DNA from: Chthoniobacter sp.
GTDB taxonomy: Bacteria > Verrucomicrobiota > Verrucomicrobiia > Chthoniobacterales > Chthoniobacteraceae
NCBI GenBank assembly: GCA_021414005.1
Contig: JAIOPH010000031.1
Location: forward strand, 175,973 to 218,364
Reading direction: 5' to 3'
DNA: 42,392 nucleotides
Below the pieces are notes generated by a model. The model saw only the letters and a program-made list of their open reading frames with translations, made no database searches and was not told where the DNA came from. A program made the translations under genes and the position numbers. Of the stretch, positions 1 to 7,768 are shown piece by piece; the first letter of the stretch is position 1, and the number at the start of each line of letters is the position of its first letter.

Positions 1-211
1 CCGACTCCGCGGGTTTTACGGCCTGATCGCGGATATCCAGCCGCAGCTTGCTATCGCGCTTCTTCTCGTCCGGCCCGTGGCAGGCGAAACATTTGTCCGA
101 CAGGATCGGACGCACGTCGCGGTTGAAATTAACGGTCGCAGCCGGCTCCGCCCGCAGGCTGGCGGACAGCGCGGCGAGGAGCAGCAGGGAAATCGTGTTT
201 GGGAGCTTCAT
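1..211 (-). CDS. PSD1-type cytochrome protein, N-terminal part only (runs off the left edge)
   Basis: Reading leftwards from an ATG at 211 gives an open frame to the window edge. It starts MKLPNTISLLLLAALSASL, a clear signal peptide ending near RAEP, followed by a segment with NFNRDVRPILSDKCFACHGP. The CxxCH pair is a c-type haem site, and the 'RPILSDKCFACHGPDEKKR...LRLD' layout is the N-terminal Planctomycete cytochrome C (PSCyt1) domain found in DUF1549/DUF1553 proteins. The rest of the protein is outside the window. It lies 104 bases downstream of the DUF1501 gene on the same strand, and PSD1 and DUF1501 genes are typical neighbours in Planctomycetes and Verrucomicrobia. The function of this pair is not established; an exported haem-binding role is inferred. 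The domain call is firm, the full-length architecture is unseen. Confidence 0.85.
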   Translation of the reverse strand, partial: MKLPNTISLLLLAALSASLRAEPAATVNFNRDVRPILSDKCFACHGPDEKKRDSKLRLDIRDQAVKPAES

Positions 212-315
212 GATGGGCGGGAAAGGCGGCGGGGGTATCACACGAAAGACGCCGTTCATTGGACGACTTCGGGTTCGTTAGGTGTGGTGTCGATCGGGCA
301 GCTTGGCGGGGATTT

Positions 316-1722
316 TCAGGCGAGGAGTTCTTTCACGGCCACGCCTTTGCCGTCGGGCGTGGAGTAAAAGGGGCGCGACTCGATTTCGTAATGCGTGTCC
401 GGCGCGAGGCCGAGGCAGTGGTAAATCGTCTGGTGCAGGTCGGCGATGCTGACCGGGTTTTCCACGGCCTTGCACGGGCGCTCGTCGGCGGTCTTGCCGT
501 GAACGTAACCGCGTTTCACACCGCCGCCGAACATCAGCACTGAGCCCGCGCCGGTGAAGTGCCGGTGCAGCCCGTACTGCTTTTTCTCGGTGAGTTTCGC
601 CGGCTGACTTTTCAGATCCTGGCCGACTTCGATGGTGTTCTCCGCAATGCCTTCCACCATGGCGTCGCGGCTGAACTCGGTGGCGAGCACGATGAGCGTG
701 CGGTCGAGCAGGCCGCGCTGGTCGAGGTCGCGCACGAGCTGTGCGATCGGGCGGTCGATCTGCTTTTTCATCTGCCCGGCGCGGTCGTGGCCGGTGTGAT
801 GCGTGTCCCAGCCCTCGAAGGGAATGTATTCGCTCGTCACCTCGATGAAGCGCGCACCCGCCTCCACGAGCCGGCGCGCGAGCAGGCAGCCCTGGCCGAA
901 GCGCCCGGTGTTGTAGGCGTCGTAGCTTTCCTTGGGTTCGAGTTTCAAATCGAACGCCGCAGCCTCGGGCGAGCGCAGCAGCGCGTGGGCCTGCTCCATG
1001 GAGCGGAGCAGCGCTTCCTGCTGGAAATCGCCGGCCTTTTCCGCAAAGCCGCTGGTCTTCAGCATCTCGCGCCAGAGCGCCTGCCGCGCGGTGAAACGCT
1101 CGGGCGTCATCCCGGCGGGCGGGCGCACGGCGTCGAGCGCGGCCATCGGCTGCTCAATGATGAACGGGCCAAACTCGCTGCCGAAAAAGCCGGCGTTGTG
1201 AAACGACTTCAGCTCCTCCTTTTCGCCGACATCGAAGCGCTGGCCGATGACGGTGAACGGCGGGATGACCGGATTGCGCGGACCCATTTCGCGCGCGATC
1301 CACGCGCCGAGATGCGGCGCGGCCACGCTCTGCGGCGGCGCGTAACCGGTGTGCCAGTGGTACTGGTGCTTGGTGTGCAGGATTTTCCCGAGGTCGGCCA
1401 TGACGTGCGAGCGCACGAGCGTGCCGCGGTCCATGACCTTGCCGATTTCCTCCAGCCCTTCGGAAAAAAAGATGTCATCGAGCACCGTGGGCTGCGCCTC
1501 GAAAGTCGAGAGAATGGACGCGGCCTCGACACCCGGTTCAAATGGCGTGAAGCGCTTCGGGTCGAAGGTTTCCGTGTGCGGCATACCGCCGGCCATCCAG
1601 AGCAGGATGACGCTGTCCGCGGTCGCGCGCGGCTTTTTCGCCACGGCAAAAGCGCGGCGTGGCGCGGCCGCCGCGGCGAGCGTCGCGGCGGAGAGGGCGT
1701 GGAGGAAATGGCGGCGATTCAT
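316..1722 (-). CDS. DUF1501 family protein with Tat-like signal
   Basis: The 468-residue product begins MNRRHFLHALSAATLAAAAA. The RR followed by a hydrophobic stretch and an AxA-type site looks like a twin-arginine signal. The body has the DUF1501 pattern: SVILLWMAGGMPHTETFDPK near residues 37-56, a 'GTLVRSHVMADLGKILHTKHQYHWHTG' region near 100-125, and a C-terminal 'IADLHQTIYHCLGLAPDTHYEIESRPFY' stretch. DUF1501 belongs to the alkaline phosphatase/sulfatase-like fold; its substrate is unknown. It is encoded 104 bases before a PSD1 gene and downstream of another, the usual genomic company of this family, so it probably works in the same exported process. The ATG at 1722 is chosen because it directly begins the Tat motif. 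The family call is confident, the activity is not known. Confidence 0.88.
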   Translation of the reverse strand: MNRRHFLHALSAATLAAAAAPRRAFAVAKKPRATADSVILLWMAGGMPHTETFDPKRFTPFEPGVEAASILSTFEAQPTVLDDIFFSEGLEEIGKVMDRGTLVRSHVMADLGKILHTKHQYHWHTGYAPPQSVAAPHLGAWIAREMGPRNPVIPPFTVIGQRFDVGEKEELKSFHNAGFFGSEFGPFIIEQPMAALDAVRPPAGMTPERFTARQALWREMLKTSGFAEKAGDFQQEALLRSMEQAHALLRSPEAAAFDLKLEPKESYDAYNTGRFGQGCLLARRLVEAGARFIEVTSEYIPFEGWDTHHTGHDRAGQMKKQIDRPIAQLVRDLDQRGLLDRTLIVLATEFSRDAMVEGIAENTIEVGQDLKSQPAKLTEKKQYGLHRHFTGAGSVLMFGGGVKRGYVHGKTADERPCKAVENPVSIADLHQTIYHCLGLAPDTHYEIESRPFYSTPDGKGVAVKELLA

Positions 1723-1758
1723 GGGGTCAGCGTTTAAGGATTTTTTGGAACAGTGCTT

Positions 1759-2244
1759 TCATTTTTGAGGGCGCACAGAAACGTCTAGCGATCTATGCAG
1801 CGCATGGTTGGCGGTTATAGATTTTGCGATGATGTCACTGATCCAATTCTCTATTTCAGCACTTGCATGTGTCACGCGGGGAAAGGCGAACGATAAATAC
1901 AGACCTAATGTGAAAAAACTACCTACCCACGCTGCAATCTGAGCATAAAGGATGTCCTCGTGGCGAACGTGTGAGTCAGGACCGTTCTTGAGCAGATAGG
2001 CAACGCCCAAAACAAAGAAAAATGCCCCAGGCGCACACCAGCCTCGGCAGTAGCCAGTTAAAATTGATTTGCGATACAACGGAATTCTGATCCCGGTAAA
2101 CTGAAAGACGCCGGATCGAGTAACGATGTAGCTCTCCAAAGGGACGAGAGGAACAAAGAAAAAGTGTAAAAACTTAGTGACGATAAAGGAGCCTGTAGTT
2201 GTCCGGTTTACCTTACCGTAATGTCTCGTCCCCAAAAACATCAT
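1759..2244 (-). CDS. Small membrane protein of unknown function, AT-rich
   Basis: This 161-residue protein opens MMFLGTRHYGKVNRTTTGSF and continues with HFFFVPLVPLESYIV. That layout (G-x-R-x-Y-G-x-V followed by an aromatic, PLxPLES segment) resembles small membrane proteins of unknown role scattered in Planctomycetes and Proteobacteria. Two hydrophobic helices are visible, about residues 72-85 (GAFFFVLGVAYLL) and 103-123 (AAWVGSFFTLGLYLSFAF), so an inner-membrane location is likely. The gene is visibly richer in A and T than the genes on both sides and separates a PSD1 gene from a DUF1501 gene that would normally be adjacent, which suggests later insertion. Two ATG codons in tandem (2244 and 2241) could start it. 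Its TGA overlaps the ATG of an 11-codon open frame ending just before DUF1501. Function is not inferred. Confidence 0.7.
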   Translation of the reverse strand: MMFLGTRHYGKVNRTTTGSFIVTKFLHFFFVPLVPLESYIVTRSGVFQFTGIRIPLYRKSILTGYCRGWCAPGAFFFVLGVAYLLKNGPDSHVRHEDILYAQIAAWVGSFFTLGLYLSFAFPRVTHASAEIENWISDIIAKSITANHALHRSLDVSVRPQK

Positions 2245-2326
2245 GTTCTTATATAATTTCTACGGTCATGCGCCTAGCTTCTCATTAGAAGAAGGATCCC
2301 GTGCGGTTCGTTTTATCATCATGGCG

Positions 2327-4681
2327 TCAGCGGATGAGTTGGAATTCAGGCTGGAGGACAATCGCCCATAACAGGTCGTTCGTCGCGGTGCTGGCAAAGG
2401 CGAGTTCGTCCGGGCGCGGGTCGCGGAGAAACGCGGCGTGATACAGCTCGGTGAGCCGCGCCTGCGGATCGGACACGCGGGCGTTCCAGGCGTCGGCGGC
2501 TTTGTTCAGCGCGGAGGAAAAGGCCTGGCCGTTCGTCAGCGTGAGTGCCTGGAGCAGCGTGGCCTGGCTGGCGCGGCTCATCGTCACCTGATCGCGAATG
2601 GGCCGGCCCAGCGTACTCTGCAGTGGATCGCTTTCCACCAGCGCGGCGCGGACGAACGCCGGGGTGTCGAAGGTGAGCCGAAACTCGCGCACCCGCGCCC
2701 ACTGCGGATCGGCGTCGGCGACCACCGCCGGCTGCCACGCGCCGTCGTCAAAGCCCGGCTTTTCCCAGCCCTCCGCGCGCTCGTCGGTCGTGCGCCAGTC
2801 GGCATTGGTCTCCACGATGAAAGGCGTCTTTCGCCCCGCGATCTTCACCGCCAGCGCCAGCCGCACGCCCGCCGCGCCGGGCGACGTGTTGTTCGCTTCC
2901 ACGGCGATGGTCAGCTTCGGCGCGCTGGCCGCCGCGTCCGTCACATCCGCGCGTTTCGCCACCTCGAAATTCGTGCTGAACATCACGTCGCGCCCGTTGA
3001 CGTGGAGCGTGAATCCATTGTCCGCCGTCGCCACCACCGCGGCCTGCTCCACCTTGCCCGGCGGCAGCGTCACCGTGGTGCGGAAGTAGCGCTTGCCCAC
3101 CGGAAAATTCGTCGCCGGCGAGTCGCCCTCGCTGTGCCAGATCCACGCCGCATCCTTTGCCAGCGCGGCGTCCTTCTCGCCGGCCAGTTTGAGATTCGCC
3201 TGCGCGTAAAGCGGCGCGGCCACACGGCTCACGGCGTCGGCAAACTGCTCCGCGCTCAGCCGCCGCACCACCGGGCCGGAGAACACAAACGACGCCTTGC
3301 CCAGTGACTCCGAATCCGCCACCGCCACGGCGGGCAACGCATAGGTGCGCGAGGTCGCGATCAGCGCCAGCGTGTGCTTCACGTTCCAGCCGCTCTCCGC
3401 GAAATCCCACGCCAGCCAGTCCAGCAGATCCCGGCTCCACGGCGGGTTGTCCATCGAGTCCACCGGCTCCACCAAGCCGCGCCCGAAGCACTCCGCCCAC
3501 AGCCGGTTCACGAGTGTTCGCGCCAGCCGGCCGTTCTCCTTTTTCGTGAGCAAAGCGGCGAGCTGCTGCTGCCGCTCCGCGCGCGGCTTGGCGGCGTCGG
3601 GCGTGCCCAGCTCCGGCCAGAAAAAACCCGGCCCGCTCGATTCGCCCGTCGGCTTGTCGCAGCGCGCGATCTCCAGCGGCTTGTCCGCGAAAATGGCCGC
3701 CAGCGCGTAGGCGTCGCGCAGCTTGTAGTCGGAGATGAAGGAATCGTGGCAGCTCGCGCATTTCAGATTCAGCCCGAGAAAAACCTGCGACACGCTCTGC
3801 GCCGCCTGCATCTCCCGCGTCTGCGCCGCGCTCACCGAGCCGCGCCAGACGATTCCCTTGATGAACCCCTCGGACTCGGGCGACGGCGGTGCCACCAGTT
3901 CGCGCACGAATGCGTCGAACGGTTTGTCGTCGCGTAGCGCCGTGAAGAGCCAGTTGCTGATCTGCCGCCGCCCGCCGTCGATGTAGCCCGTGCCGCTGAA
4001 ATCATTGCGCAGCGCGTCATTCCACATCGTGAACCAGCGCGCCGCGTAGTCATGGCGTCGCGCCAGCAGCGCGTCCACCACCGCCGCGCGGTCGCCCGTG
4101 AACTCCTGTGCCTCGGCCCACGTCGGCAGCAGGCCCACGAGATCGAGCGTGGCGCGGCGGAGGAAAGTGCGGTCGTCCACCGGCTGCGGCCACGCCATTT
4201 TCCGCTCGCGGAAATAGCCCGCCACAAACTTGTCCACCGGATTGGCCAACTCCTCCGTGCCCGACGGGAACTCCGGCTTCCGCGGCGCGATCGGAGCCCG
4301 CTGAAAAACAACGCCCGCCGTTTCGCCATCCGGCCACGGCGCGCCCGCGGCGACCCACTTCCGCAGCGTCTCCAAATCGCGCGAGTCCAGCGGACCGTCC
4401 TTCGGCGGCATCGCGTCCTCGTGCCCCTTCGCCAGCAGCACCCGCCGCAGCAGGTCGCTCTCCGCCGGCTTCCCCGGCGTCAGCACCGCGCCATCGTCGC
4501 CGCCCTTGAGTACCGCCTCCTTGGTGTCCAACCGCAGCCCGCCCTTTTGCTTATTCTGCCCGTGACACTTCGTACACGAATGCGCCAGCACCCCGCGCGC
4601 CTCTGCCGAGAGTTGGAGTTCCTCCGGCGAAAAGGCGCGCGCATTCAAGACGAGGAGCGGGAGGAGCAGCAGGAATCGCAT
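2327..4681 (-). CDS. PSCyt1-DUF1549-DUF1553 (PSD1) protein with an inserted beta-sandwich-like region
   Basis: A start at 4681 gives a 784-residue exported protein whose N-terminus MRFLLLLPLLVLNARAF is a signal peptide. The open frame extends 18 codons further, but a promoter-like pair lies in that extension. Residues 30-115 are a PSCyt1 haem domain with CTKCH at 36-40 and the usual AMPPKDGPLD segment. Residues 146-345 are DUF1549 with a second haem-type motif, CASCH, at 308-312. DUF1553 begins at about 384 (RLARTLVNRLWAECFGRGLV) and is resumed at about 685-784 (GRPIRDQVTMSR...LQPEFQLIR). Between them, about 510-665, is a stretch (WIWHSEGD..., YFRTTVTLPPG, TADNGFTLHVNG, GFDDGAWQPA) resembling galactose-binding-like sandwiches. 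Function in the envelope is unknown; haem binding is predicted from the CxxCH motifs. Confidence 0.9.
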   Translation of the reverse strand: MRFLLLLPLLVLNARAFSPEELQLSAEARGVLAHSCTKCHGQNKQKGGLRLDTKEAVLKGGDDGAVLTPGKPAESDLLRRVLLAKGHEDAMPPKDGPLDSRDLETLRKWVAAGAPWPDGETAGVVFQRAPIAPRKPEFPSGTEELANPVDKFVAGYFRERKMAWPQPVDDRTFLRRATLDLVGLLPTWAEAQEFTGDRAAVVDALLARRHDYAARWFTMWNDALRNDFSGTGYIDGGRRQISNWLFTALRDDKPFDAFVRELVAPPSPESEGFIKGIVWRGSVSAAQTREMQAAQSVSQVFLGLNLKCASCHDSFISDYKLRDAYALAAIFADKPLEIARCDKPTGESSGPGFFWPELGTPDAAKPRAERQQQLAALLTKKENGRLARTLVNRLWAECFGRGLVEPVDSMDNPPWSRDLLDWLAWDFAESGWNVKHTLALIATSRTYALPAVAVADSESLGKASFVFSGPVVRRLSAEQFADAVSRVAAPLYAQANLKLAGEKDAALAKDAAWIWHSEGDSPATNFPVGKRYFRTTVTLPPGKVEQAAVVATADNGFTLHVNGRDVMFSTNFEVAKRADVTDAAASAPKLTIAVEANNTSPGAAGVRLALAVKIAGRKTPFIVETNADWRTTDERAEGWEKPGFDDGAWQPAVVADADPQWARVREFRLTFDTPAFVRAALVESDPLQSTLGRPIRDQVTMSRASQATLLQALTLTNGQAFSSALNKAADAWNARVSDPQARLTELYHAAFLRDPRPDELAFASTATNDLLWAIVLQPEFQLIR

Positions 4682-4697
4682 GGTCGGTAGAAGACCT

Positions 4698-4725
4698 ACT
4701 ATAGCGGATTTTCTTTGCGCGTAAA
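4698..4725 (-). promoter_or_regulatory. Candidate sigma-70-type promoter of the PSD1 gene
   Basis: Read on the minus strand, TTTACG (4725-4720) is followed after 16 bases by TATAGT (4703-4698). Transcription would start about 10 bases before the ATG at 4681, leaving a very short leader. It lies between the response regulator stop and the PSD1 start. The match is moderate and by eye only; it mainly supports the downstream start codon. Confidence 0.33.
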
Positions 4726-4752
4726 AGCGCGTCAAAACTCCGAGGCGCCCGG

Positions 4753-5403
4753 CTACGGCTCGATGAGTTTTTCGCGGATGGCGTAGCGGACGAGTTCGGC
4801 AACGGAGTGGATTTCGAGCTTGCGCATGATATTGGCGCGGTGGGCGTCGATGGTTTTCACGCTGATGCCGAGGGCGGTCGCGGCCTCTTTACTGGTCTTG
4901 GCTTCGGCGAGGAGTTGGGTGATCTGGCGCTCGCGGGGGCTGAGGCGGCCGGCTTCCGCGCTCGCGCCAGGGTGTGCGGGGCTGAGGAAGTCGCCGAGAA
5001 CGAGGTCGGCGACGCGCCCGGTGAAGAAGGGCTGGTGGGCGGCGAGCGCCTGGACGGCGCCGATGAGCAGGCGAGTGGCGTCGGTTTTTAGTATGAAGCC
5101 GCGGGCACCGGCGGCGAGGACTTCGCGGACGAGGCTCTCGGAGTCTTGCATGGTGAGGATGAGCACCTCGGTTTGCGGACAGGCCTGGCGGATTTGCCGG
5201 GTGGCTTCCACGCCGTTGAGTTCGGGCATGCTGATGTCGAGCACGGCGACGTCGGGAAAAAACTTGCGCGCGAGTTCCACGGCTTGCGCGCCGTTGCCCG
5301 CTTCGCCGCAGACGTGCCAGTTGGGCACGCTTTCGAGCCGGATGCGGAGGCCGTCGCGAATCAACTCGTGGTCGTCGGCGACGAGGATTTGGACTTTTTT
5401 CAT
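4753..5403 (-). CDS. NarL/FixJ-type response regulator
   Basis: The 216-residue protein has a receiver domain followed by a LuxR-type helix-turn-helix. In the receiver, the acidic pair D10-D11, the phosphoacceptor D56 (VAVLDISMPE), T84 and K106 (GFILK) are all present, so it should be phosphorylated normally. The C-terminal part has LSPRERQITQLLAEAKTSKE and ISVKTIDAHRANIMRKL, the standard GerE/LuxR DNA-binding signature, at roughly residues 149-205. Its ATG overlaps the last bases of the upstream kinase gene (ATGA overlap at 5400-5403), so the two are translationally coupled and should form one two-component pair. The gene immediately downstream is the PSD1 haem protein, a possible but unproven target. 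The domain assignment is certain; targets are unknown. Confidence 0.96.
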   Translation of the reverse strand: MKKVQILVADDHELIRDGLRIRLESVPNWHVCGEAGNGAQAVELARKFFPDVAVLDISMPELNGVEATRQIRQACPQTEVLILTMQDSESLVREVLAAGARGFILKTDATRLLIGAVQALAAHQPFFTGRVADLVLGDFLSPAHPGASAEAGRLSPRERQITQLLAEAKTSKEAATALGISVKTIDAHRANIMRKLEIHSVAELVRYAIREKLIEP

Positions 5404-7664
5404 GTGGCTCCCGCAGGCTGCGGCACGACGGCGCGGATGATGGTGCCACCGCTGCCGGACTCCACTTCCAGCCGCCCGCCGCAGTACTGCATGCGTTCGC
5501 GCATTCCAGGAATGCCCACGCCGAGCGCACCGGGGCGCGCCGCTTTTTCGAGAGAGAAGCCGCGCCCGGTGTCGGCGATTTCGAGGATTACAGCGCCGTT
5601 GGATTGCGCGAGGCGGATGGTGGCGTTTTCGCTTTGGGCGTGGCGGTGGACATTGGCGAGGCTCTCCTGGACGACACGGAAAAGGGCCATTTCACAGGGC
5701 TCGGGAAGACGCGGGAGGCCGGGCGGAATTTCCATCTGCACCCGGATGGTGGTGCGCTGGCTGAAGCCGTGAGCGTAGTCGGTGAGCGCGCCGGCGAGGC
5801 CGGTTTCGTCGAGCTGCGGCGGGTGGGCGAGGTAGGCGAGGGTGCGAATGTCCGTCACGCTGTTTTCGAGCAGCGCGGTGCTGTCGGCGACGATCTGGGA
5901 GGCGATGATGTCGCGGGCTCCAAGGTGTTCCTGAAGGAGGGCGAGGTTCATCAGCACAGCGACGAGATCCTGCGCCGTGGAGTCGTGCAGTTCGCGGGCG
6001 ATGCGCCGCCGCTCCTCTTCGCCCGCCTGCACGAGCCGGTGGGAAAGGCTGCGCAGGGCTTCCTCAGCCAGTTTGCGGTCGGTGATATCCGCGATGAAGC
6101 CGTGCCACAGAATCGAGCCGTCCGCCTCGCGCTCGGGCAGCGAATTTCCCGCCAGCCAGCGCACCGAGCCATCGTCCGCGATGAGCCGGGCCTCGTAGCT
6201 CCACGGGGAGAGGTCGCGGGCGGATTTCTCGATGGAAGCGGCCAGCCCCGGAAGGTCATCGGGATGATGTCGCACGAAAACTTTCGTCGCATCGTCGCGC
6301 ACTTCCTCGGGGTCGACGCCATACATCTCGCGGAGGCCTTCGCTCGCGTAGGGAAGACAGGCGGTGCCGTCCGGGCGCAGGCGATATTGGTAAACGACAC
6401 CGGGAACGCGGCCCGCGATTTTTTGCAGGCGGCCCAGCGCCTCGGCCTGAGCCTCCTCGGCCAGCCGGCGCGCAGTCACGTCCTGACAGGTCCCCTCCAG
6501 CCCGGCGAGTTTTCCATCATCACCCACGACCGCGCGGCCCCGCGCATGCACCCAGCGCACCGAACCGTCGGGCAGCACGGCGCGGTAATCATGGCTAAAA
6601 CTTCCCAGCGTCCCCATCGCCGTCTGCAGCGCCTCCAGCACGCGCGGTCGGTCGGAGGGATGCACAGCAGCGACGTAGCCTTCAAAACTCGGCTCGAACC
6701 GGCCGGGAACGTGCCCGTAGATGCGAAAGAGTTCGTCCGACCAGGTGACGTGATCGGTCGCCGCGTTCCAGTGGAAACTTCCGAGCTGTGCGATGCTCTG
6801 CGCCTCGCGGAGCCGCTCCGCCGTTTCGTGCAGGACGGCCTCGGCCAGCTTGCGTTCCGTAATGTCGGTGATCGTGCCAACCATGCGCCGGGGGCTGCCC
6901 GCGGCGTCGCGAACGACGACCTCGCCGCGGTCGAAGAACCAGCGGTACTCGCCCGACTTCATGCGCAGGCGAACCTCGTTTTGTTTCACCGGCGTGCGGC
7001 CCGCGAGATGGTCGTCGAGCACCCGCTTCATGCGTTTGACATCAGCGGGATGGACGATGGTGTAAAAGAAGCCGACCTGGTTCGGGACTTCGCCTGGTTC
7101 GTAGCCGAGCAGCCGGGCCCACTGCGGGCTGAAGAAGACTTCACCGGTCGGGATGTTCCAGTCCCAGATGCCGTCGCGCGTGGCGTCGAGCGCGTACTTG
7201 ATGCGTTCGCTGGTCACCCGCTGGGCCTCCTCCGCGTGTTTGCGGGCGGTTACGTCGAAGTGGCAGCCCATCATGCGCACGGGCTGGCCGTTGGAGTCGC
7301 GGAGGAAGTCCGCGCGGGCGAACATCCAGCGCCAGGTGCCGTCGCGATGGCGCATCCGAAACTCCAGGTCGTAAACCGCCCGGCACCCCGCCCGATAGTC
7401 GCGCGCGGCTGCGAGGGTACGCTCGAGATCCTCCGGGTGGAGGCGCTGCTCCCATTCCTCGAAAAGATTCGGCAATTCGTGGTCTGCGTAACCGAGCTGC
7501 TGCTTCCACTCCGGCGAAAAATAAACCGCGTTCGTGACGAGATCCCAATCCCACAGGCCGACATCCGCCGCGTGGATGAGCTGTCGCAGCCGGGCCTGAT
7601 TTTCCCAAAGCAGCTGGTCTGCGGAAGACGGCGAGGCGTGGACGTCAGGAGAGGTGGAGATCAT
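5400..7664 (-). CDS. Cytoplasmic histidine kinase with four PAS domains (NarX/DegS-type core)
   Basis: From the ATG at 7664 this encodes 754 residues; a GTG at 7700 would add 12. Four consecutive PAS-PAC units are visible, each with a W-D/W-N core and a closing 'GxxxDITxRKxAEE'-like segment: GLWDWDLVTN, GIWDWNIPTG, GSFHWNAATD and the more divergent GVVYQYRLRP. A HisKA_3 dimerisation box follows (EERRRIARELHDSTAQDL) with phosphoacceptor H560. The ATPase shows an N box (ESLANVHRHAQ), DTGRGFS and GVGIPGMRERM. There is no signal peptide or membrane segment, so it senses an internal cue; no ligand can be read. It is followed by, and overlaps, its response regulator, and lies 104 bases after rpoN on the same strand. 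The family call is firm, the ligand unknown, and the start choice modest. Confidence 0.94.
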   Translation of the reverse strand: MISTSPDVHASPSSADQLLWENQARLRQLIHAADVGLWDWDLVTNAVYFSPEWKQQLGYADHELPNLFEEWEQRLHPEDLERTLAAARDYRAGCRAVYDLEFRMRHRDGTWRWMFARADFLRDSNGQPVRMMGCHFDVTARKHAEEAQRVTSERIKYALDATRDGIWDWNIPTGEVFFSPQWARLLGYEPGEVPNQVGFFYTIVHPADVKRMKRVLDDHLAGRTPVKQNEVRLRMKSGEYRWFFDRGEVVVRDAAGSPRRMVGTITDITERKLAEAVLHETAERLREAQSIAQLGSFHWNAATDHVTWSDELFRIYGHVPGRFEPSFEGYVAAVHPSDRPRVLEALQTAMGTLGSFSHDYRAVLPDGSVRWVHARGRAVVGDDGKLAGLEGTCQDVTARRLAEEAQAEALGRLQKIAGRVPGVVYQYRLRPDGTACLPYASEGLREMYGVDPEEVRDDATKVFVRHHPDDLPGLAASIEKSARDLSPWSYEARLIADDGSVRWLAGNSLPEREADGSILWHGFIADITDRKLAEEALRSLSHRLVQAGEEERRRIARELHDSTAQDLVAVLMNLALLQEHLGARDIIASQIVADSTALLENSVTDIRTLAYLAHPPQLDETGLAGALTDYAHGFSQRTTIRVQMEIPPGLPRLPEPCEMALFRVVQESLANVHRHAQSENATIRLAQSNGAVILEIADTGRGFSLEKAARPGALGVGIPGMRERMQYCGGRLEVESGSGGTIIRAVVPQPAGAT

Positions 7665-7739
7665 GGTTCCGGGTGCCGCAGGGCGCGAAGCTTTTGCCAC
7701 GCCGCCAGCCCCGTTTCAAGACTCCACCGCGCGACACCG

Positions 7740-7754
7740 CGCGAAATTTTCGCG
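7740..7754. other. Short perfect palindrome between rpoN and the PAS kinase
   Basis: CGCGAAATTTTCGCG has arms CGCGAAA and TTTCGCG around a single T. It sits after the rpoN stop and about 76 bases before the kinase ATG. There is no T-run, so it is not a good intrinsic terminator; it could be an operator for the kinase-regulator operon or a weak hairpin. No regulator can be named. Confidence 0.3.
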
Positions 7755-7768
7755 ACGGCGGCGGGCGC

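Noticed and set aside
559..1737. 392-codon open frame antisense to DUF1501
   Set aside because: Antisense shadow; the DUF1501 frame has Tat signal and family motifs.
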